Assembly (NCBI GenBank): GCA_964400785.1 | Contig: CAYNWB010000003.1 | Span: 1-64,000 of the forward strand | Length of the DNA: 64,000 nt | Direction: 5' to 3' | From: CAVQGZ01 sp964400785 | GTDB lineage: Bacteria > Actinomycetota > Actinomycetes > Jiangellales > Jiangellaceae | Part shown: one piece after another, positions 1-7,821 of the stretch | Position numbering within the stretch: position 1 is the first letter of the stretch | Layout of the letters: every line of letters starts with the position of its first letter | The notes under the pieces: model-generated | Seen by the model: the letters and a program-made list of their open reading frames with translations, nothing else | Databases searched by the model: none | Told to the model about the DNA's origin: nothing | Position numbers and translations under genes: made by a program

Positions 1-186
1 GGCCTCGACGTGCCCGCCGACTCGGCCGGCCGCGCGCACTACGCCGTGCTGCGCGAGATCGACCAGTCGTTCCGCGAGGTGGCCTACCGCTCGCGGCTGG
101 CCGCGGTGTCCGAGCGCACCGACACCCAGAGACGTCTGGGGGACGAGGCCCTGCAGAGGGCGCGATCGCTGCTCACGGACCGCTGA
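1..186 (+). CDS. Unidentified protein, C-terminal fragment (gene starts before the window)
   Basis: Only the last 61 codons and the TGA stop at 184-186 are present, so the family cannot be named. The visible tail is rich in charged residues (Asp, Glu, Arg), probably helical, with no membrane segment, cysteine cluster or recognisable motif. The reading frame is open from base 1 and has the GC-rich third-position bias of the neighbouring genes. Its 3' end overlaps the 3' end of the convergent acetyltransferase gene by 14 bp. Function unknown. Confidence 0.6.
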   Translation, partial: GLDVPADSAGRAHYAVLREIDQSFREVAYRSRLAAVSERTDTQRRLGDEALQRARSLLTDR

Positions 187-469
187 CACGCTCCACCGAG
201 GGAAACTCACCCTCGTGGCGCAGCAGGAACCGCTCGATGAACGGGCAGTCGTTGACCACCCGAGCGGCCTCGCCGGTGAGAGTGTGCAGCGTCCCGCGCA
301 CCAGGCGCGACCCGACGCCCTGCCCGTGGAACGTCTCGACCACTTCGGTGTGCACGAGGGTCACGGTGCCGTCCGTGCGCTCGTACTCGACGACGCCGGC
401 CACCTCGCCGTCGTCGGTACGCGCCTCGAAGCGGCGCATCTCTGGGTTGTCCACCACAGTGAGGTTCAT
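173..469 (-). CDS. Small GCN5-related N-acetyltransferase (PF14542-type)
   Basis: This 98-residue protein matches the short GNAT-like family that includes yeast/plant Gcn5-like small acetyltransferases and bacterial YjdJ. The seen signature is an acidic N-terminal strand, a LVHTEV strand near residue 40, an acetyl-CoA-binding loop HGQGVGSRLV at about 48-57, and the family hallmark CPFIERFLLRH at about 75-85. Substrates of such proteins are generally unknown; they probably acetylate small molecules or proteins in the cytoplasm. ATG at 467-469 gives the usual length for the family; the frame stays open upstream only because GC-rich DNA lacks stops. It is divergent from the cysteine ligase gene, with starts about 50 bp apart. 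Confidence 0.85.
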   Translation of the reverse strand: MNLTVVDNPEMRRFEARTDDGEVAGVVEYERTDGTVTLVHTEVVETFHGQGVGSRLVRGTLHTLTGEAARVVNDCPFIERFLLRHEGEFPSVERVSGP

Positions 470-520
470 GGTGTCGATGGTGGCATCCCGCTCGCCGGCG
501 CGCGTCCCTAGGCTGTGCTC

Positions 521-1645
521 GTGCCTGCCGCGCTGACCCCCCCGGTCGTCATCGACGGGGCCGAGCTGCCGCTGCTGTCGCACGCCCGTGTCTACGTCTG
601 CGGCATCACCCCGTACTCGGTGACCCACCTCGGGCATGCGGCGACGTTCGTGTGGCTCGACACGGCCGCCCGGGTGCTGCGCCACGACGGCATCGACGTC
701 GAGGTGTGTCGCAACGTCACCGACATCGACGACGTGCTCACCGAGGCGGCTCGCCGGGCCGAGACCCCGTACGACGAGCTCGCTGCGATGGAGCAGTTCT
801 CGTTCGACCGCGCCATGGCGTCGCTCGGCGTGATGCGTCCGACCCACGAGCCGCGTGCCCACGCCTTCATCGACCCCGCCATCAGGCTGGCGGCGACGCT
901 GCTGCGCACGGGAGCGGCCTACGAACGCGCCGGCACCGTGTACTTCCGCGGTGCCGACGTGGCAGCGTCCCACGGACTCGACGGTGACGCGCTGCACACG
1001 GCACTGGTCGAGGGCGGAGAGAACCCCGACGACCCGGCGAAGGAGCATCCGGCCGACGTCGGCGTCTGGCGCGCATCGACGGCTGACGAGCCGAGCTGGC
1101 CCTCCCCCTGGGGACCGGGGCGTCCGGGCTGGCACGCCGAGTGCGCAGCCATGGCCGTGTCGGTGCTCGGCGCGTCGGTCGACCTGCACGGAGGCGGAGC
1201 CGACCTGACGTTCCCGCACCATGCCTACGAGCGGGCGATCGCCGAGGCGGTCACCGGGGTGCGGCCCTTCGCCCGAGCCTGGATGCGCGTCGGGCTCGTG
1301 CACCACGAGGGGTCGAAGATGGCGAAGTCGACCGGCAACCTCGTGCTGGTGCCCGACCTGCTGCGCGACTACGACGCGGCCGCCGTGCGGCTGCTGCTGC
1401 TGAACCGTCCGTGGGACGAGCCCTGGACGTTCGTGGCCGACGGGCTCGACGTGGCCGCCGACCTGGTCGAACGGCTCTACGCGGCGGCCGGGCAGCCGGG
1501 CTCGGCATCCGGACGCGACGCCGTGGCGCAGGCCCTGCGCCACGACCTCGACGTGCCGACCGCCGTGGCGAGCGCGCTCGAGGCAGGTGGGTCAGGCGCC
1601 CGCTTCGCCCTGCACGTGCTCGGACTGGACGCAGCACACCGATGA
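521..1645 (+). CDS. Cysteine ligase of the MshC / cysteinyl-tRNA synthetase family
   Basis: Class I aminoacyl-tRNA-synthetase-like enzyme that activates cysteine with ATP. Seen: YVCGITPYSVTHLGHA near the N terminus, holding a zinc-ligand Cys and the HIGH-type motif HLGH; WHAECAAM and GGGADLTFPHH with further zinc ligands; and KMAKS in place of KMSKS. The VCGITP form and the short 374-residue length without a tRNA anticodon-binding tail resemble MshC, which joins cysteine to GlcN-inositol in mycothiol synthesis. The middle of the protein is divergent from MshC as I know it, so the acceptor is uncertain. GTG at 521 is preferred over GTG at 515 because a -10-like TAGGCT at 509-514 sits exactly 6 bp before it (leaderless pattern). 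The next gene follows at once. Confidence 0.75.
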   Translation: MPAALTPPVVIDGAELPLLSHARVYVCGITPYSVTHLGHAATFVWLDTAARVLRHDGIDVEVCRNVTDIDDVLTEAARRAETPYDELAAMEQFSFDRAMASLGVMRPTHEPRAHAFIDPAIRLAATLLRTGAAYERAGTVYFRGADVAASHGLDGDALHTALVEGGENPDDPAKEHPADVGVWRASTADEPSWPSPWGPGRPGWHAECAAMAVSVLGASVDLHGGGADLTFPHHAYERAIAEAVTGVRPFARAWMRVGLVHHEGSKMAKSTGNLVLVPDLLRDYDAAAVRLLLLNRPWDEPWTFVADGLDVAADLVERLYAAAGQPGSASGRDAVAQALRHDLDVPTAVASALEAGGSGARFALHVLGLDAAHR

Positions 1646-1656
1646 GAGGGGGATCC

Positions 1657-2202
1657 GTGACGTCGGTCCTGCTGGTCGTGGCCGTGGAGCACGAGGCGGT
1701 GGCCCTGCCGGCCCATCTGCCGGTGCTGATCACCGGGGTCGGCAAGGTGAACGCTGCGCTGCAGGTCAGTCGCGCCCTGGCCAACCCCGCCGACCGTCCC
1801 GACATGGTGATCAACCTCGGCACGGCGGGCGCGCTGCACGGCGGCATGTCCGGCACCCACATGATCGGTCGCGTGGTGCAGCACGACCTGAACAGCACGG
1901 TGCTCGAGGAGCTGACGGGTCACCGCTACGGACGACCCATCCTGCTCGGCGAGGGACCGACCCTGGCCACGGGTGACGTCTTCGTCTCCGACGCGCAGAC
2001 GCGCGACCGGCTCGCCGAGTCGGCCGACCTCGTCGACATGGAGGGGTACGCGGTGGCGGCCGCCTGCCGCATGGCGGGAGTGCCGGTGCGGCTGGTCAAG
2101 CACGTCAGCGACACGGCCGACGAGGGGGCGCGGGCGTCGTGGCTGGAGTCGGTGCACGAGGCATCGGCCGCCCTGGCCTCCTGGCTGCGCGCCACCCTGT
2201 AG
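1657..2202 (+). CDS. MTA/SAH-nucleosidase-like phosphorylase-superfamily protein
   Basis: A 181-residue protein of the PNP/UDP family, probably cleaving the glycosidic bond of a purine nucleoside such as 5'-methylthioadenosine or S-adenosylhomocysteine. Motifs seen: GVGKVNAA near the N terminus, INLGTAGAL in the middle, VDMEGYAVA with the ribose-contacting Met-Glu, and HVSDTAD with the presumed catalytic Asp. It is shorter than classical Pfs (about 230 residues), like other actinobacterial versions. GTG at 1657 is chosen because a purine-rich AGAGGGGG precedes it; ATG at 1642 would instead overlap the stop of the cysteine ligase (ATGA). Tight spacing implies co-transcription with that ligase. 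Confidence 0.8.
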   Translation: MTSVLLVVAVEHEAVALPAHLPVLITGVGKVNAALQVSRALANPADRPDMVINLGTAGALHGGMSGTHMIGRVVQHDLNSTVLEELTGHRYGRPILLGEGPTLATGDVFVSDAQTRDRLAESADLVDMEGYAVAAACRMAGVPVRLVKHVSDTADEGARASWLESVHEASAALASWLRATL

Positions 2203-2220
2203 CGACTAGCCTGCGCAGGC

Positions 2221-3603
2221 ATGTCGCCTGCACACCTCGCCGCCGATCAGCCGCAGCAGCACAAGTACGTCCTGGACGAGTCGGCCATGCCGACCCGCTG
2301 GTACAACATCATCCCTGACCTGCCGGTTCCACCGCCCCCGCCGCTGCACCCGGGCACGCGGGAGCCGGTCGGCCCGAGCGACCTCGCGCCGCTGTTCCCG
2401 ATGGCGCTCATCGAGCAGGAGGTCACGTCCGAGCGGTACGTCGACATCCCGCCCGCAGTGCAGGACGTGTACCGCCTGTGGCGGCCGTCCCCGCTGTACC
2501 GGGCGCGCCGGCTGGAGAAGGCGCTCGACACCCCGGCCCGCATCTACTACAAGTACGAGGGGGTCTCACCGGCGGGCTCGCACAAGCCCAACACCGCCGT
2601 ACCGCAGGCGTACTACAGCGCCGCCGAGGGAGTCCGCAAGATCACGACCGAGACCGGCGCCGGCCAGTGGGGCACCGCGCTGGCGTTCGCCTGCACGCTG
2701 TTCGGGCTGGAGTGCGAGATCTGGCAGGTCGGGGCGTCCTACGACCAGAAGCCCTACCGACGCATGATGATCGAGACGTTCGGTGGAACCGTGCACCGCT
2801 CGCCGTCGCAGCTGACCGCAGCGGGGCGCGCCATGCTCGAGAACGAGGCCAACCTGTCGGGGTCGCTCGGCATGGCCATCAGCGAGGCCGTCGAGGTGGC
2901 CGCGGGTGACCCCGACGCCCGGTACGCCCTGGGGTCGGTTCTCAACCACGTGCTGCTGCACCAGACGATCATCGGTGAGGAGGCGCTGCTGCAGCTCGAG
3001 ATGGCCGGGGAGGACTCCCTCGACCTCGTGGTGGGCTGCACCGGTGGTGGGTCGAACTTCGCTGGGCTGGCCTTCCCGATCCTGCGGGAGAAGATGGCCG
3101 GACGCTGGGACCCCGAGATCCGTGCCGTCGAGCCGGCCTCCTGCCCGTCGCTGACGCGGGGCACCTATGCCTACGACTTCGGCGACACCGCCGGCATGAC
3201 GCCGCTGCTGAAGATGCACACGCTGGGGCACGACTTCGTGCCCGACCCGATCCACGCCGGAGGGCTGCGCTACCACGGCATGAGCCCCCTGATCTCGCAC
3301 ATCTACGAGCAGGGGCTGATGACGGCGAAGGCGGTGCCGCAGACCGAGTGCTTCGACGCAGGCGTGCTGTTCGCCCGCACCGAGGGCATCGTGCCGGCGC
3401 CGGAGCCCACGCACGCGTTGGCCGAGGCGATCCGTGAGGCGCAGGCGTGCAAGGAGTCGGGCGAGCAGAAGGTGATCGTCACCGCGCTGTGCGGGCACGG
3501 GCTGCTCGACCTGCCGGCCTACGACAGCTACCTGTCGGGGCGGATGGTCGACGAGGACGTGACCGAGGAGCGCCTCGCCGCAGGGCTGGCCACGCTGCCG
3601 TAG
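2221..3603 (+). CDS. TrpB2-type tryptophan synthase beta-like PLP enzyme
   Basis: A 460-residue pyridoxal-phosphate enzyme of fold type II that would make L-tryptophan from indole and serine. The PLP lysine is K122 in GSHKPN, and the phosphate-binding loop is GCTGGGSNF near residue 270. Length, the long proline-rich N terminus (residues 30-45) and the MPTRWYN start region are those of the TrpB2 branch, which often occurs without TrpA and works alone or with other indole sources. No trpA, trpC or trpD lies nearby. A -10-like TAGCCT at 2207-2212 lies 8 bp before the ATG, so the mRNA may be leaderless or nearly so. Confidence 0.93.
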   Translation: MSPAHLAADQPQQHKYVLDESAMPTRWYNIIPDLPVPPPPPLHPGTREPVGPSDLAPLFPMALIEQEVTSERYVDIPPAVQDVYRLWRPSPLYRARRLEKALDTPARIYYKYEGVSPAGSHKPNTAVPQAYYSAAEGVRKITTETGAGQWGTALAFACTLFGLECEIWQVGASYDQKPYRRMMIETFGGTVHRSPSQLTAAGRAMLENEANLSGSLGMAISEAVEVAAGDPDARYALGSVLNHVLLHQTIIGEEALLQLEMAGEDSLDLVVGCTGGGSNFAGLAFPILREKMAGRWDPEIRAVEPASCPSLTRGTYAYDFGDTAGMTPLLKMHTLGHDFVPDPIHAGGLRYHGMSPLISHIYEQGLMTAKAVPQTECFDAGVLFARTEGIVPAPEPTHALAEAIREAQACKESGEQKVIVTALCGHGLLDLPAYDSYLSGRMVDEDVTEERLAAGLATLP

Positions 3604-3626
3604 CCGCACCGCGCGCTCACTGCCCT

Positions 3627-3765
3627 GGCTGAACGATCGGAGCGGATCCGCCACGATGGTTGTGGATCCGGTGCTGCTGCCAGTGTCGTCGCTGAGCGAT
3701 CGCTGTCGCCCCAGCAGCACCGATCACTCACTCACCCCTGGCTCCACGACACCTATCGCTCAGCC
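3627..3765. repeat. Four-copy palindromic intergenic repeat, copy A
   Basis: The 195-bp gap between the convergent trpB-like and HAD genes carries four degenerate copies of the 16-mer GGCTGAGCGATCGGTG: direct at 3627-3642 and about 3690-3705, inverted at 3719-3734 and 3750-3765. Ten bases, GCTGAGCGAT at 3691-3700, pair perfectly with 3755-3764, so the transcript can form a long hairpin. The same architecture occurs at 15508-15615. It could serve as a bidirectional terminator or be a REP/MITE-like element; no coding potential is evident. Confidence 0.7.
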
Positions 3766-3798
3766 AAGGCCTCAGTGACGCTGGATGGGCGGGCGGAC

Positions 3799-4614
3799 CT
3801 AGCCGAAGTAGCGGGCGAGCACGAGGGCGACGCCGTCGTCGTCCACGTGCGGACCCACCTCGTCGGCGACCGCCTTGACGTCGTCGGGGGCATTGCCCAT
3901 GGCCACACCCAGCCCCGCCCACTGCAGCATCTCGGTGTCGTTGTGGCCGTCGCCGAGGGCGAGCACGTCCTGGGGGCCGATGCCGAGGCGAAAGCAGATC
4001 TTGTCGAGCCCCTCGGCCTTCGACACGCCCGACGGCATGATGTCGAGCCACGCGGTGTACCCGATCGCGTAGTCGACCGCGGGCAGGCCCATCTCGGCGG
4101 CGATGGCGCGCAACCGGTCGCGGTCGCCCTCGTGCCAGCGCACCACGAGGCGGGTCACGGGCCCCTGGACGAGCTCGGAGTGCGGCACCACCTCGACCTG
4201 GCCGTCGAACTCGAAGTTGATGTTGTCCCCGCTGATGCGAAAGCCCTGGCCGAGCTCCTCGACGGCGAGGATCGCGTCGGGGATCTGCTCGGCGAAGTAG
4301 CGGACGGGCTCGAGCGCGTCGAACGTGACGACGTCGAGCGGCTCACGGGTGGCGACGTCGACGACCACGGCGCCGTTCGAGCAGACGGCGAACCCGCTGT
4401 CGAGCCCGAGCGCGTCGAACACCGGGAAGGTCGAGTGCAGCGAGCGCCCGGTGGACACGACGGGGTACGCCCCCGCGTCGAGCACCGACCGCACCGCCCG
4501 CGTGACGGGCGCCGACGGCGGGGCGTGGAAGTCGGCGTACGGGATCAGGGTGCCGTCGACGTCCAGGGCGACCAGCCTCGGACGCCACCCCTGCGCGCCG
4601 GGAGCGACGCTCAC
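3799..4614 (-). CDS. HAD-superfamily (Cof-type) phosphatase
   Basis: A 271-residue haloacid-dehalogenase hydrolase of the Cof/IIB type, probably dephosphorylating sugar phosphates or similar small metabolites in the cytoplasm. Motif I is ALDVDGTLI (nucleophile and acid-base Asp near residues 18 and 20), motif II the STGR near residue 55, a conserved Lys lies in SGVSKAEGLDKI, and motif IV is ALGDGHNDTEML near the C terminus, with a large C2 cap between. GTG at 4612-4614 overlaps the serS stop (GTGA), so the two are translationally coupled. Substrate cannot be read from sequence. Confidence 0.88.
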   Translation of the reverse strand: MSVAPGAQGWRPRLVALDVDGTLIPYADFHAPPSAPVTRAVRSVLDAGAYPVVSTGRSLHSTFPVFDALGLDSGFAVCSNGAVVVDVATREPLDVVTFDALEPVRYFAEQIPDAILAVEELGQGFRISGDNINFEFDGQVEVVPHSELVQGPVTRLVVRWHEGDRDRLRAIAAEMGLPAVDYAIGYTAWLDIMPSGVSKAEGLDKICFRLGIGPQDVLALGDGHNDTEMLQWAGLGVAMGNAPDDVKAVADEVGPHVDDDGVALVLARYFG

Positions 4615-5903
4615 CCGGCTGCCGCCCGCACCGGCTGCAGAGTCTCCCGTCCACCCAGGTACGGGCGAAGAGCGAGGGGCACGTGGACGGAGCCGTCCGG
4701 GCGCTGGTGGTTCTCCAGCAGGGCGACGATCGTGCGGGGAACGGCGACCAGGGTTCCGTTGAGCGTCGCGACCGGCTGCGTCGGCCCTGCCTGCCCGTCG
4801 CGCATGCGCACGTTGAGGCGGCGGGCCTGAAACTGGGTGCAGTTCGAGGTCGAGGTGACCTCGCGGTAGGTGCCCTGCGTCGGGATCCATGCCTCGATGT
4901 CGTACTTTCGCGCCGCGGAGGCGCCCAGGTCGCCGGACGCGACGTCGATCACGCGGTACGGCAGCTCGAGCTGGTCGAAGAACGCGCGCTCCCAGGCCAG
5001 CAGCCGCCGGTGCTCGTCGGCGGCGTCGCCGGGCGCGCAGAAGCTGAACATCTCGACCTTGTCGAACTGGTGCACGCGGATGATGCCCCGGGTGTCACGG
5101 CCGTGCGAGCCGGCCTCGCGCCGGAAGCACGTCGAGAACCCGGCGTAGCGCAGCGGCAGGGCGGCCGCGTCGAGGATCTCCCCGGAGTGGTAGGCCGCCA
5201 GCGGCACCTCCGAGGTACCGACGAGGTAGTAGTCGTCGTCGGGCAGGTGGAACACGTTCTCGGCGGCCTGGCCGAGAAAGCCGGTGCCCTCCATCGCCTC
5301 CGGACGCACCAGGACGGGAGTGAGCATCGGGACGAACCCGGCCGCCTCGGCCTGGCTCATCGCGAGGTTCACCAGGGCCAGCTCGAGCAGGGCGCCGACA
5401 CCGGTGAGGTAGTAGAAGCGCGACCCCGACACCTTGGCCGCCCGCTCGATGTCGATGGCGCCGAGCAGGCGTCCGAGCTCGACATGGTCGCGCGGCTCGA
5501 AGCCCTCGGCGGCGAAGTCGCGCGGTCGGCCGGCGGTCGCCACGGTGACGAAGGCGTCCTCGTCGCCCACGGGGGCGTCGGGGTCGATCAGGTTCGCCAG
5601 GTCGAGCGCCAGGCTCGCCGCCTCGTGCTCGGCCTCGCTCGCCCGGCGCTCCGCATCCTTGACCGCGTCCGCGAGCTGCTTGGCCCGGGCGAGCAGGGCA
5701 TCGCGCTCGTCTGCCTGGGCAGCCGCCACGGCTCGGCCCAGTCCCTTCTGCTCGGCCCGCAGCGACTCGAACTCCCCCAGGGCGGTGCGGCGTCGCTCGT
5801 CGGCAGCCAGAACCGCGTCGACGAGCCCGGGGTCCTCCCCCCGGGCACGCTGCGACGCCCGCAGGGCATCCGGGTCGTCGCGCAGCCGACGCAGATCGAT
5901 CAC
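4611..5903 (-). CDS. serS: Seryl-tRNA synthetase
   Basis: Charges tRNA-Ser with serine. The 430-residue product has the N-terminal coiled-coil tRNA-binding arm (about residues 25-105, rich in Ala, Arg, Glu) and a class II catalytic core: motif 2 at FSTCFRREAGSHGRDTRG and motif 3 in GTLVAVPRTIVALLENHQ. VGTSEVPLAAYH is the typical serine-pocket segment. Length is normal. The GTG start is preceded on the minus strand by TACGCT (5910-5915) six bases upstream, a leaderless arrangement, and it is divergent from the GNAT gene. Its stop overlaps the start of the HAD gene. Confidence 0.97.
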   Translation of the reverse strand: MIDLRRLRDDPDALRASQRARGEDPGLVDAVLAADERRRTALGEFESLRAEQKGLGRAVAAAQADERDALLARAKQLADAVKDAERRASEAEHEAASLALDLANLIDPDAPVGDEDAFVTVATAGRPRDFAAEGFEPRDHVELGRLLGAIDIERAAKVSGSRFYYLTGVGALLELALVNLAMSQAEAAGFVPMLTPVLVRPEAMEGTGFLGQAAENVFHLPDDDYYLVGTSEVPLAAYHSGEILDAAALPLRYAGFSTCFRREAGSHGRDTRGIIRVHQFDKVEMFSFCAPGDAADEHRRLLAWERAFFDQLELPYRVIDVASGDLGASAARKYDIEAWIPTQGTYREVTSTSNCTQFQARRLNVRMRDGQAGPTQPVATLNGTLVAVPRTIVALLENHQRPDGSVHVPLALRPYLGGRETLQPVRAAAG

Positions 5904-5909
5904 CCTGCG

Positions 5910-5934
5910 AGCGTACCCAGCCGCCGACTACGGT
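5910..5934. promoter_or_regulatory. Divergent leaderless-type -10 boxes for serS and the GNAT gene
   Basis: On the minus strand TACGCT (5910-5915) ends 6 bp before the serS GTG at 5903; on the plus strand TACGGT (5929-5934) ends 7 bp before GTG 5942. Both fit the actinobacterial TANNNT -10 with transcription starting at the start codon. No good -35 hexamers are visible. The 38-bp gap leaves little room for other regulation. Confidence 0.55.
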
Positions 5935-5941
5935 CGTGGGC

Positions 5942-6868
5942 GTGATCCGTGAGGCAGCCCGAGACGACCTGGACGCCATCGCAACGCTGGTGGCACGTCG
6001 TCATGCCCGAGTGCTCGGCGCGTCACGCGAGATGAGCCCCGCGTTCGCCGACCCGTCCGTCGTGCGTCGCGCCCTGCCCGACGAGCCTCACGGCTGGGTC
6101 GACGATCGCGAGGGCGTGGTGAGCGCGGCTCTGCTCTGGGAGCCGAGCGAGAGCCGGGCGATCGCCGGCGTCACCGGCGCGGTCGGGTCACCTGAGGCGA
6201 TGGCCGCCCTGTACACGGTCGCCGGCGAGCACTGGCTCGGCCAGGGCCTGGCGACGCACGAGATCGTGGTGCCGACCGTCGACCGGGCGCTGGCCGATCG
6301 ACTGGTCGACCTGTCGTTCGGCCGCGAGGAGGCGTACGCCATCCGTCCGCTCGGCGACCGCGGGGGGCCTCGGGTGGCCGGCGACGTCGAGGTGGAGCGG
6401 GTCGGGCTGGAGCACCTCGACGAGGTGATCCGCCTCGGCGACCTGGTGGCCCGTCACCACGAGGGGTCGCCGGTGTTCGACCGACACTCCAACGAGTTCT
6501 ACAGCGGGTTGCCCGAGTCGTACCGCAGGTCGGTGACGGAGCAGGACGCGCGGGTGCTGCTCGCCTCCAGCGGCGGCACGTTCGTCGGGCTGCTGCTGTG
6601 GCGCCCGGGGGCGCCGTTCCCGGTCTACCACGAGCGCAGCGCCGAGATGATCCTGCTGGCGGTGCACCCCGAGTCACGAGGACGGCAGGTCGGACGGGCG
6701 CTCGTGTCGACAGCGATGCGCGACATGGCGAGCTTCGGGCACAACGCAGTGATCGCCGACTGGCGCACCACCAACCTCGAGGCCTCGCGGTTCTGGCCCG
6801 CGCAGGGGTTTCTCACCGTGGCGCAGCGCTACGTCCGCACCATCCCGGACCGGCCCAGCCGGGGCTGA
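5942..6868 (+). CDS. GNAT-family N-acetyltransferase, tandem-domain
   Basis: A 308-residue protein with a clear C-terminal GNAT domain: ILLAVHPESRGRQVGRALVSTAM carries the acetyl-CoA loop (R/Q-x-x-G-x-A type) at about residues 238-260, followed by NLEASRFWPAQGF, the usual last strand. The N-terminal half starts IREAARDDLDAIATL, typical of a GNAT beginning, but its acetyl-CoA loop is weak, so it is probably a degenerate first GNAT domain. Substrate unknown. GTG 5942 is preferred to GTG 5936 because it fits both the leaderless -10 box and the usual MIREA-type start. Confidence 0.82.
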   Translation: MIREAARDDLDAIATLVARRHARVLGASREMSPAFADPSVVRRALPDEPHGWVDDREGVVSAALLWEPSESRAIAGVTGAVGSPEAMAALYTVAGEHWLGQGLATHEIVVPTVDRALADRLVDLSFGREEAYAIRPLGDRGGPRVAGDVEVERVGLEHLDEVIRLGDLVARHHEGSPVFDRHSNEFYSGLPESYRRSVTEQDARVLLASSGGTFVGLLLWRPGAPFPVYHERSAEMILLAVHPESRGRQVGRALVSTAMRDMASFGHNAVIADWRTTNLEASRFWPAQGFLTVAQRYVRTIPDRPSRG

Positions 6869-6883
6869 GAGGCACCCGCCGGG

Positions 6884-7801
6884 TCAGTGCGACCCGCGCA
6901 GACCGCGCAGCCACTGCTCGGCCTCCGCGAAGTCGGCGTCGCTGGTCGACTCGGCCAGGATCGGCGCGAGCCCGTCCGCGCGCGAGTACGACCCCAGGTA
7001 GCGCACGTCGGCACACACCCGGTGCAGGCCCATGAGGGCCTCACCGACCCGGGCATCGGCCACGTGGCCCTCGCAGTCGATCGAGAAGCAGTAGTTGCCC
7101 AGCCGGGCCCCGACGGGACGCGACTCGATCCTGGTCAGGTTCACGCCCCTGGTCGCGAACTGCTCCAAGATCTCCAGCAGGGCCCCGGTGCGGTCCTGCT
7201 TCATGAACGCCACCAGCGAGGTCTTGTCGTGCCCGGTCGGCTCGGGTGGGTGCCCCGGTGGGGTGAGCAGCACGAACCGGGTGTGGGCGTCGGCGTCCTG
7301 GATCGCCCCGGCCAGCACGTCGAGCCCGTAGGTGGACGCGGCCAGCGGGCCGGCGATCGCGGCGTCGTAGTCGGCGACGCCGGCGGCCACCGCCTCGGCA
7401 GCCGCGGCCGTGGAGGCGGCCGGCACGACCATCGCCTGCGGCAGATGACGGGCCAGCCACTCCCGGCACTGCGCCTCGGCGTGGGGATGGGTGGCGACCC
7501 GGGTCACGGTGTCCAGGGTCGTACCCGCTCTCGCCACGAGGTCGAAGGCCACCGGGATGACGACCTCGGCCGCGATCACCAGGCGCACACCGACGGCGAG
7601 CTCGTCCAGCGTCGCGTTGACCGACCCCTCGATGGAGTTCTCCATCGGCACGAGAGCCCCGTCGGTGATGCCCTCGCGCACGGAGTCCAGCGCCGCCGCC
7701 ACCGTCGGGAACGGCGTGGTCTCGTCGCCGTCGGCCAGGCCCATCGAGCGCAGGGCTGCCTCGGTGAAGGTTCCGGGAGGTCCCAGGTAGGCGTAGCGCA
7801 C
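6884..7801 (-). CDS. pheA: Prephenate dehydratase
   Basis: Converts prephenate to phenylpyruvate in phenylalanine synthesis. The 305-residue protein has the two-lobed catalytic domain (about 1-185) with GPPGTFTEAAL at the N terminus and the catalytic Thr-Arg-Phe in DADAHTRFVLL near 178, then a C-terminal ACT regulatory domain with TGALLEIL and LTRIESRP, the usual sites for feedback by phenylalanine. Length is normal for the monofunctional actinobacterial enzyme. GTG start. Proximity to serS is common in actinobacteria. Confidence 0.96.
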   Translation of the reverse strand: MRYAYLGPPGTFTEAALRSMGLADGDETTPFPTVAAALDSVREGITDGALVPMENSIEGSVNATLDELAVGVRLVIAAEVVIPVAFDLVARAGTTLDTVTRVATHPHAEAQCREWLARHLPQAMVVPAASTAAAAEAVAAGVADYDAAIAGPLAASTYGLDVLAGAIQDADAHTRFVLLTPPGHPPEPTGHDKTSLVAFMKQDRTGALLEILEQFATRGVNLTRIESRPVGARLGNYCFSIDCEGHVADARVGEALMGLHRVCADVRYLGSYSRADGLAPILAESTSDADFAEAEQWLRGLRGSH

Positions 7802-7821
7802 GGGCGCAGCGTAGGAGACGC

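Noticed and set aside
470..1543. Minus-strand extension of the small GNAT protein to 456 residues
   Set aside because: It lies antisense to the cysteine ligase; the 98-residue form is the normal family length.
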